DNA of 8,066 bases. It comes from Candidatus Thorarchaeota archaeon (GTDB lineage: Archaea; Asgardarchaeota; Thorarchaeia; Thorarchaeales; Thorarchaeaceae). The stretch is from positions 1 through 8,066 of the forward strand of contig JAEOUL010000329.1 of assembly GCA_016839345.1 (NCBI GenBank). The letters are read 5' to 3'. A program made the position numbers and the translations under genes. The notes beneath the pieces are model-generated. The model was given only the letters and a program-made list of their open reading frames with translations, was not told the origin of the DNA and did no database searches. Numbering within the stretch: position 1 is the first letter of the stretch; each line of letters begins with the position of its first letter. Below are positions 1 through 6,900 of this stretch, one piece after another.

Positions 1-1172
1 GAGGATCTTTGTGGTTCAGGCAGGCGCGTATCCACTTGATCGGCGATGGTTGTCAGGCTTTGGGCGGTCACCTCTTTGACAATCTGTTCAGCCTGATCGA
101 AACGCACCATCATCTCTCGATGCACCTGATCGATGCTACAACCGCAAATTGAGTCATGGGGGTGGTTCTTGAGTAGCCATTTCCACGCAGTATCCATGAA
201 TCCGGTTGGGTAAGGTCTATCAAGATAGAACCAGATGTATGAGCTCATTGGTTCTACTCTCATTGTCAATAAATCTTCAACTCTCTGATTCCAGATCTTA
301 ATCCACATTCTTGCAGAGTATGTGTCCTGAAGAAGAGGTGCTCTGGCAGGTGAGCGAAACTCTCCAAAATATTTTGGAGTGTCAAATTCTGAATTACTGA
401 TTGCCTGCTCTAGGTGGTCTGAGTAGTCACGGAGTGAGCCAATGGATATGTCATGACCTTCTTTTCTCATTCTATTTACATAATCGATTGCGAAGGCCTG
501 AGGGAATCGGTGATCAGAGCCATTCATCAATAGATGGATTGGAAACGGTGAGAATGGTTCTAGCTCTGTAATATTATCATCAACGAGATTGGCAAAGCTC
601 TCATAATCCTCTGGAAGAATCGCAAAGTTACCATAACCTCCTGGGAGATAGATCCCTCGAATCAACGCTTTTGATGACTTGTGCGAGGTCCATGAAAATG
701 GTACTGTCATTATTTCTGATGGCACTCCACGCCAGAGAACGGTGGTTCGTAGATCGGTGAGATCATAGAGAAGTTGGGGGATTGCTGAAGAATGACCAAA
801 CTGGTCTGGAAGATAGGCCACATCCATGAGTGGTATTTTCAATTCTTTAGCCAGTCTGCTACTGACCTCTAGATTTCGTATTAGGCTCTCACCACCTACC
901 AACCATTCATCGGGAAGGAGATACCAAGGTCCAACTGCTATTTTTCCCTCTCGGATTCTCTTCAGAAGTTCATCCTTATTCTCAGGTCGAATCTCTAGAT
1001 AGTCTTCAATCAGGATGGTCTGCCCATCAAGCATGAAATAATAATCATCTTGTTTCAGTATGTTGAAGAGTTCGTCAATCAAATTCACGAGCTTCAACCT
1101 GAACCTTTGGAATGGCAAATACCATTCTCTATCCCAGTGAGTATGAGGAACAATGATGACCTTGGTTTTCAT
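1..1172 (-). CDS. GH38 alpha-mannosidase / mannosylglycerate-hydrolase-like enzyme, N-terminal part (3' end outside window)
   Basis: This frame is open from an ATG at 1172 to the window edge and gives 390 residues; the C-terminal part is missing because the window ends. GH38 enzymes are zinc-dependent retaining glycosidases that cleave alpha-mannosides. The start reads MKTKVIIVPHTHWDREWYLP, the GH38 N-terminal signature, with likely zinc ligands H12 and D14. LPDQFGHSSA supplies the probable nucleophile/zinc ligand D123, and HDSICGCS supplies the probable fourth ligand H339. DGQT (49-52), EDY and PENKDEL (63-69), and GPWYLLPDEW (81-90) resemble the MngB-like branch known from 2-O-mannosylglycerate hydrolysis, so substrate is uncertain: mannosylglycerate, glycan mannose or another alpha-mannoside. 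No signal peptide is visible, so it is probably cytoplasmic. The start fits the family exactly, although no strong Shine-Dalgarno precedes it. It lies 48 bases downstream of the small membrane protein gene and may share its transcript. The family call is firm; the substrate is inference. Confidence 0.93.
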   Translation of the reverse strand, partial: MKTKVIIVPHTHWDREWYLPFQRFRLKLVNLIDELFNILKQDDYYFMLDGQTILIEDYLEIRPENKDELLKRIREGKIAVGPWYLLPDEWLVGGESLIRNLEVSSRLAKELKIPLMDVAYLPDQFGHSSAIPQLLYDLTDLRTTVLWRGVPSEIMTVPFSWTSHKSSKALIRGIYLPGGYGNFAILPEDYESFANLVDDNITELEPFSPFPIHLLMNGSDHRFPQAFAIDYVNRMRKEGHDISIGSLRDYSDHLEQAISNSEFDTPKYFGEFRSPARAPLLQDTYSARMWIKIWNQRVEDLLTMRVEPMSSYIWFYLDRPYPTGFMDTAWKWLLKNHPHDSICGCSIDQVHREMMVRFDQAEQIVKEVTAQSLTTIADQVDTRLPEPQRS

Positions 1173-1220
1173 CTCAAACACAATAGGCTATTGACCTAAC
1201 ATCGTTATGTTTCTACTTGT

Positions 1221-1616
1221 TCATGGTGTCAACATAGCTGAAATCATTGGTGAGAAGAATGGAATCAACCAGAATGCCCAAACGAACTTAGAGAATTTGT
1301 GGAACTTGGCTGCAGAAACCTCATCTCCTTTTCTTAGAACCCTTATTGCCCAGACAGCATGAATAAGCATGAGTAGAATTGCTGCAAAGCCTGTCACTAT
1401 GTGGAATACGGTATCGAGAAATCCTAGAACCGATCCACCAGCTTGCATTTCAATCATCATCAATAGAGTGCCTGTTGCATCGCAGACGACGCCTACACAA
1501 AACATGATCACAAATGCTGGTTTGAGATCATTCGTGATTTGTTCACCCCATACTGCTATTGAATAAGTGATTAGTGCTGCAGTAACAAAATACATTCCGA
1601 GGACCATAGAGCTCAC
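1221..1616 (-). CDS. Small four-helix membrane protein, HsmA/TIGR03987-like
   Basis: This 131-residue protein has four hydrophobic segments at about residues 5-23, 34-54, 66-94 and 109-128. The pattern matches the HsmA (TIGR03987) family of conserved small membrane proteins of unknown biochemical role: an early WGE, a CDATGT motif at 45-50, FHIVTG at 71-76, HAVWA at 86-90 and FHKFSKFVW at 105-113. Three histidines (H72, H86, H106) stand out. H72 and H86 are 14 residues apart on the third helix, an arrangement that could bind a metal or haem, but this is only inference. The longest reading starts at GTG (1616); an ATG at 1607 (residue 4) aligns about equally well with the family and could be the true start. 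Neither has a clear Shine-Dalgarno. The alpha-mannosidase gene follows 48 bases downstream on the same strand; no functional link is evident. Confidence 0.8.
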   Translation of the reverse strand: MSSMVLGMYFVTAALITYSIAVWGEQITNDLKPAFVIMFCVGVVCDATGTLLMMIEMQAGGSVLGFLDTVFHIVTGFAAILLMLIHAVWAIRVLRKGDEVSAAKFHKFSKFVWAFWLIPFFSPMISAMLTP

Positions 1617-1646
1617 TTCGTTTCAGAGCTCTCTTTCAATCTTCCG

Positions 1647-1656
1647 ACTATATGAG
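1647..1656 (-). promoter_or_regulatory. Possible TATA box for the small membrane protein gene
   Basis: Read on the minus strand, this is CTCATATAGT, a weak archaeal box A about 31-40 bases before the GTG start. A start site about 25 bases downstream would leave a very short leader, which fits the lack of a clear Shine-Dalgarno. The match is modest and unsupported by other evidence. Confidence 0.28.
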
Positions 1657-1690
1657 CTTATGATTAGAGAGACTTTTAGGATGCAACTGT

Positions 1691-1703
1691 GATATGTATA
1701 ATC
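1691..1703 (+). promoter_or_regulatory. Possible TATA box for the secreted caspase-like protein
   Basis: The AT-rich element GATATGTATAATC lies about 56 bases before the TTG start. Transcription starting about 25 bases downstream would give a leader of roughly 30-35 bases containing the strong AGGAGG motif. The element also reads as AT-rich on the other strand, but the minus-strand gene has a closer candidate. Confidence 0.35.
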
Positions 1704-1744
1704 TCCTATTCTTGTGAAAGGAGAGGTTGAAGCGTGATAATCAT

Positions 1745-1750
1745 AGGAGG
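1745..1750 (+). promoter_or_regulatory. Shine-Dalgarno motif that fixes a TTG start
   Basis: A perfect AGGAGG sits 8 bases before the TTG at 1759. The next in-frame ATG codons (residues 10 and 12) fall inside the signal peptide's hydrophobic core and would remove its basic start (MKRD), so this motif makes the TTG the likely start. Confidence 0.75.
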
Positions 1751-1758
1751 TTGAACTC

Positions 1759-3840
1759 TTGAAGCGGGATATAATCGTACTACTAATGTTGATGTTGTTT
1801 GTTGTTTCAATACCAGCAAAGACTGAATCAGCAGTTATCACAACAGATGATTTTGATCCCTCAAAATATGTGATTTCTCAGACTGAGATGCCTATCTATG
1901 AGCTGATAACTCCAGAGGTGAATGCAACCCACACTGCAGAAATGGCTCGTTCACTCACACCAATTCCAGAAATCTCTACTGAGGAAACGGAATATGGTTT
2001 CGTAGTGAACTATCTGAACCAGACATTTGAGATTGACAAACGAGATGGATCGATGTGGTATGCTGACTATAACAAGATCTGGAATGTTGCACTAGGAATT
2101 GAGGTTCCAACACCAGAAAGCTGTCAGGCAACTGCTGATGCTTGGTTGCGTGAGAAGGGACTGCTTCCAAGCAATGCAGTCCTGAGAAACATAGGGTCAA
2201 CCAATGTATCAGCCTACAATCCCGATGCTGCAGAATTAAAGACAAAAGTTCTACAGTGGCATGTGAACTACGAGTTCATGATAGGTGACCTACCAATTGC
2301 AGGAGAAACTGCTCAGATCTCAGTAATGATAGGCAACAACGGTGATATGGTTGGCTTTGACTGGAAGTGGAGGGATACAGCACCTGAACCCTATACGACA
2401 TCGAACCTCATCGACTACGATTCAGTCCTCGATGCGCATGGAATAAATCCTGAAGAAGTCGTCGATCATCGATTAGTCTACAAGACTGATGAAGATGAAG
2501 GTTCAACTCTCCTCTACCCAGTGTGGGAGATCAAAATCATCAAGGATGCTTCAGATGAGATTCCGGGTATTCACAATCTCGTTTATCTTGATAGCACATT
2601 GTTCGACCCTCGGGTTGAGATTACAACTCCTGCACACGGCATATCCATGATGCCTGGGACCTCCATAACATTCGACTGCAGTGTGTCATTTGGAACACCT
2701 CCCTACACATACCAATGGGGCTCTGACTTCGATGGAATTCTCAGTACAGGCAAGTCTTTCACAACAATTTCCCTCTCGGAAGTGACAAAGAAGGGTCATC
2801 CTGTACCTCATGCTATATCTGTCAGAGTCAGAGATGCAGAGGATAGAGGAGCAAGTGACTGTATTGCTGTCACAATCGAAACTGTTGACTTTGAAATGGA
2901 TCCCCAGATTACGCTCATAGCAGTGAGCGGTGGAGCTATAGTTCTAGTCGTATCATTACTGCTCCTTCGTAGAAGGAGGGCTGGATTTGTCATTCTCTTC
3001 CTTCTCATGATGATGTCTGCATTCATGTTCTTTCCAGTTTCATTCGCTACGAGCGATGTGAATGTGAATCGAAAGCTGACTCCCAGTGCTCCATCTGGCG
3101 CTTATGACGACGGTGTCAAGGAGGTTGGAATCGAGTGGGTAGGAATGTCGGACCTCGGTAGTCCCCTGTGGAACACAGAAACTAACATCGAGGGGTTCTA
3201 TAACTGGATGGGCACTGAGGGAGGATTCAGCAGGGAGTTCAATTGGGGTGAATGGTCAGCCTGGGAGGAGGACTTCAAGGAAGTCGGTCAGGGCGGAACA
3301 GACGTCGAGTGGGTTGACTGTGTTGACTTTGTATACTATCAAGACCATGGTAATCCCAATGGTGTTTCTTTCACTTCACATCATGACGATGGTTGGTTAA
3401 GTCCTGGAGAAATGAGACTGGGTGATGGTGATCTTGAAACGATTGTTTTTGATGCCTGTAGTCCACTTGGATGGGAAAACGAAAATGGTGACACTGTTTT
3501 CGAACGATGGGGCCAAACTCTACAAGGTCTACATCAAATCTGTTCCTTTGCGACTACTAGCCATAATGCACAGAAAAGAGGAGTGTTATTCGGACTCTTC
3601 ATGACTGGATATACTATCATTCAGCCAAGAACAATTGCTCAGGCATGGTTCAAGGCATGTGCTGAAACTGAGGGTAGTGACATTCAAGCTGCAGTGTTCT
3701 ATGCCTCAAAGTCGCCGGATCCATTCAATCCTCAGCTTGATGATCCGATCAATGATCATGCATATGGATTTGGATACGTCTGCTCAGACCCGACACCTGG
3801 GACTTTCAGCTGGTATGTCTTCATCACATCTAACTGTTGA
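1759..3840 (+). CDS. Secreted/membrane-anchored protein with C-terminal caspase-like (DUF6345-like) domain
   Basis: This 693-residue protein acts outside the membrane. Residues 1-25 form a signal peptide (basic MKRD, then a Leu/Met/Val core). Residues about 26-285 are an unassigned extracellular region, perhaps weakly PepSY-like around 80-110 and 165-265. Residues about 286-375 look like an Ig/PKD-type beta sandwich (PPYTYQWGSDFDG, then HAISVRVRDAEDRG). Hydrophobic segments at about 384-403 and 409-430 flank RRRR (404-407); the second ends in FPVSFATS and resembles an internal signal peptide. The C-terminal domain (about 440-693) has a hydrophobic strand leading to DHG (H530-G531) and another leading to FDAC (C567). 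This His-Gly/Ala-Cys layout, 37 residues apart, is typical of clan CD folds such as gingipains and caspases, and I believe it corresponds to DUF6345. Proteolysis is inferred, not shown. The TTG start is chosen because of the AGGAGG before it. It converges on the AOR fusion gene. Confidence 0.85.
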   Translation: MKRDIIVLLMLMLFVVSIPAKTESAVITTDDFDPSKYVISQTEMPIYELITPEVNATHTAEMARSLTPIPEISTEETEYGFVVNYLNQTFEIDKRDGSMWYADYNKIWNVALGIEVPTPESCQATADAWLREKGLLPSNAVLRNIGSTNVSAYNPDAAELKTKVLQWHVNYEFMIGDLPIAGETAQISVMIGNNGDMVGFDWKWRDTAPEPYTTSNLIDYDSVLDAHGINPEEVVDHRLVYKTDEDEGSTLLYPVWEIKIIKDASDEIPGIHNLVYLDSTLFDPRVEITTPAHGISMMPGTSITFDCSVSFGTPPYTYQWGSDFDGILSTGKSFTTISLSEVTKKGHPVPHAISVRVRDAEDRGASDCIAVTIETVDFEMDPQITLIAVSGGAIVLVVSLLLLRRRRAGFVILFLLMMMSAFMFFPVSFATSDVNVNRKLTPSAPSGAYDDGVKEVGIEWVGMSDLGSPLWNTETNIEGFYNWMGTEGGFSREFNWGEWSAWEEDFKEVGQGGTDVEWVDCVDFVYYQDHGNPNGVSFTSHHDDGWLSPGEMRLGDGDLETIVFDACSPLGWENENGDTVFERWGQTLQGLHQICSFATTSHNAQKRGVLFGLFMTGYTIIQPRTIAQAWFKACAETEGSDIQAAVFYASKSPDPFNPQLDDPINDHAYGFGYVCSDPTPGTFSWYVFITSNC

Positions 3841-3847
3841 TGAGGCT

Positions 3848-3868
3848 GGAAGGGGAGTTTCCCCTTCC
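3848..3868. terminator. Perfect 9-bp hairpin just after the caspase-like gene
   Basis: GGAAGGGGA and TCCCCTTCC pair perfectly around a 3-base loop, starting 7 bases after the TGA stop. No T-run follows on the plus strand, so it is not a classical intrinsic terminator. It may protect the 3' end of the mRNA or separate the two convergent transcripts. The structure is seen directly; the role is inference. Confidence 0.5.
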
Positions 3869-3877
3869 TGTACCACT

Positions 3878-3897
3878 TAGCGGCAATTAGCGACAAT
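3878..3897. repeat. Two tandem 10-base units with one mismatch
   Basis: TAGCGGCAAT is followed directly by TAGCGACAAT. It lies in the convergent intergenic gap between the two hairpins. It is too short to assign a role. Confidence 0.5.
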
Positions 3898-3921
3898 TCT
3901 GAAACTCAAGTGTTTATGGTT

Positions 3922-3943
3922 CTCAGTCGTACTGAGGTTTCTT
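3922..3943 (+). terminator. 6-bp hairpin followed by a short T-rich tract
   Basis: CTCAGT and ACTGAG pair around a CGT loop, and GTTTCTT follows. On the plus strand this is a plausible, though weak, transcription end for the caspase-like gene, about 80 bases after its stop. Confidence 0.35.
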
Positions 3944-3954
3944 AGAGATTGAAG

Positions 3955-3975
3955 TTATTGAAAAGAGAAGTTGAA
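3955..3975 (-). terminator. Pyrimidine-rich tract after the AOR-synthetase stop
   Basis: On the minus strand, the bases just past the stop read as a C/T-rich run containing CTTCTCTTTTC and then AATAACTT. Archaeal RNA polymerase often terminates at T-rich tracts without a hairpin, so this is a reasonable 3' end for the fusion gene. The tract is interrupted, so confidence is low. Confidence 0.3.
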
Positions 3976-3979
3976 GTGA

Positions 3980-6900
3980 TTATCCCAATTTTGCAAGTTC
4001 TTCTTCTCTGAGCTTTTTCTTGAACAATTTCATAAGGATTGTCAGTGGCAGCTCGTCCCTAAACTCCACCCATTTTGGTACAGCATATGGTTTCACTCTG
4101 CTTTTCAGAAAATCAATGATTTCCTGTTCTGAAACCTTTCCTCTGTACTCGGGCTTCAACTGGATGAATGCTTTTACTCTCTCGCTTCCGGGTCTCTCTG
4201 GATCGGGAACACCAATCACCCCTGCGACATCTACTGCCTCATGTTCGTAGAGGATATCATCAATGACTCTACTGTACACCTTGTTGCCTGAAACGTTGAT
4301 CATGTCCTTTATCCGATCGACGACCTTGAAGTAACCATCATTGTCCATCTCGACGATGTCACCCATAGGCAACCAACCACCTTCCATCAATCCACTCCTT
4401 GGAGTTGGCCAGTATCCTTTCATTATCTGAGGTCCTCGAATCCAGAGTTCTCCACGTTCACCAATTTGAAGTTCATTGCCTGTTTCAGGATCAACGATTT
4501 TGATTTCAGTATCAGGGACTGGAATGCCTACTCCTCTTTTTGTTTCAGCCATGAAGCCCGTCACCTTTGACAGTGCTGATACATTGATTGTGACAATCCC
4601 TGATGTTTCTGTTGCACCATATCCCTCTCCCATGGGCACACCAGATATCTCCTCAAACTCCTCTGCAAGATCAGCTGGTAAACCTGCTGCGGCTGAGTAG
4701 TAGAATATCTGCGCTTTCTTGAGGTCCATCTTAGTAAACATGGTATAATGTGCTGGAACGGCAAACACGACAAAGGGTCGATGCTTGTTTATCACCTCCA
4801 CGATTTTTGAAATATCACGAGCATCCATCAAATACATCTTCAACCCCCACGATATGCACGCGTGGATCGCCCAGTGCCCATATGTATGAAAGATAGGCAC
4901 GCAGATCACTCCCGCGCTTTTGCCGATGATTCCTTCCTTTAGCGGATTCATCATCCAATGGATTGATTGTCTAGTAGCGGTTGTTAGATTGTAATGTGTC
5001 AACATTGTCCCTTTGGGTTGTCCAGTTGTGCCCCCAGTGAATGGCACTAGGGCGATGTCTTCCTTTGGGTTGATTTCGACTGTTTCTGTGTGGGGTTCAT
5101 ATTTATCAATCAGGTCCTTTAGCAGGTGATATCCTTCATCCTGAATTGGTTCCATTGCGGGGTGCTCATAGTCTGGAAACAGTTTGGTTGGAGTATAAAT
5201 TATCGTCTTGATCTTTGTTTGGTTTTTCACATTGTTTAAACGGTCAACACGCCTGTATGAACAAACCACAATTTCAGCACCACTCTCACTCAGTTCGTAT
5301 TGTAGGTCATCTTCCTTATGCAATATACTCAATGGGACATGAAAGGCACCAATCTTCATGGCTGCATAGTCTGCGATTATGAACTCAGGACATGAAGGGA
5401 GAACTGTCGCGATAGCGTCACCCTTCTTAACTCCAAGGTCAACAAACGCTGACGCTAATCTGTCTACTTTATCCTTCAGTTCAGGGTATGTCATCTCCTC
5501 ATCTGCGTATTCGCAAGCAACTATATCAGGGAATTCTTTTGAGGTATCTTCAAGATACTTGTACACATTCATTTCAGGATATGGAGCCATTGATTCTTCA
5601 AGTTTGAAGGGTCCTATTTTATAGCTATTAAGCCATGGTTTTTCTCCAATAACTGTCTCGATTTCTGTCACTCCAGTTCTCTTTTTGATAGATGTCAAGA
5701 CAGGCTTAGCCTTTGGCTTCCTTATTTCCTCTACAAAATCAGCATCTGCATGTACGATATCAACCAGCCAATCTAGTTCCAGCTCTTCAAGCTTCTCTTT
5801 TGTTGGTCTACCTTGCTCGTCCCATCCTCGATAATTGTAGTAAGCATCGAGAAGTACATCCAAGTTTACAATGTGTCCCTCCGCCGGACCCTCCGGCAGT
5901 GGGTCTTCCAACAGGCGAGGAGGTAGTGTGTCGTCTGCTCGAGTGAAACCTTCCCTCAATATGTATGCACGTTCGAGATTGTAGATTCTCTCTCCTGTCT
6001 TTCGAAACTCCTCAGCTGTCATTTCATACCCCATTAGAGTAGTCATCAATTTGGCCCAATCTTCAGTCGTGAGAACCATGCCCATGAACTTGCAACCGCC
6101 AATTGCATCAAAATTACCCAATGCGTCCTCGAAATTTTTGACAACTAAAGCGGCTTCTGGGATTTCCTTCAGGGGGTCTCCGACATCTGCATCATCGACA
6201 ATCATGAATGGCATGGCAAGAAAGGCAGGTCCTTCAATATACGCAGTTATATGGTCTCCACCACGATTGGCTGTAGCATAAGCTAACCCTGTAATCTTGG
6301 CTGCTCGACTATCATAACCAGGAAGCTCAAGACCCTTGACATGCATTGCAAATCTCTCGGAACCTTGACCAAGTTTCTCCGAAATCCTTTTCGTACCCTC
6401 AGCAAGTAGATTTCCTACTCCTTCACGTCTTCCAATCCTGTGAATGATATCTACAATTAGCTGTGCGTTCCCAAAGGAAAAGTCCATCCCATCAACATCC
6501 TGATCGGTTAAGATCCCCCTCTGGTAGCACTCCATTGCAAATCCAATAGTATTTCCAGCAGAAATGACGTCTATACCGTATTCATTACAGAGGAAATGCG
6601 CACGTGTAATTGCCTCTAGATTATCCACACCACACATTGTACCTAAAGAGCTCAAACTTTCATACTCAGGTCCCTCTCCTTTACTCTTGAATGGACCTGT
6701 CTTAATCTCAGCAATCCTCCCACAGTGGATGGGACATGCGAAACAGGGCTTTCGATTCACGAGGATATTCTCGTTTATTGCAGTACCATTAATCTTCTCT
6801 GCATTTTCAAAGACTCCAGTCTGCCAATTCCTCGTCGGAATGCCTCCTTTGACATTGACTAGATCCACCATCGTTGCGGTTCCGTAGACCTCGAGTGTCA

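Noticed and set aside
1..1172. GH57 glycosidase as an alternative reading of the left-edge gene
   Set aside because: The HTHWDREW, DQFGHS and HDSICGCS set is specific for GH38; GH57 signatures are absent.
1623..1841. 72-codon minus-strand frame across the divergent intergenic region
   Set aside because: It overlaps the strong AGGAGG/TTG start of the opposite gene, has no recognisable sequence and covers both candidate promoters.
3422..3880. Short plus-strand frames near the end of the caspase-like gene
   Set aside because: They are out-of-frame readings of the long protein, which carries the signal peptide and conserved motifs.
3980..5756. Synthetase half as a separate gene with its own start
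   Set aside because: No Shine-Dalgarno and suitable start codon was seen at the domain boundary, and the frame is continuous with the AOR.
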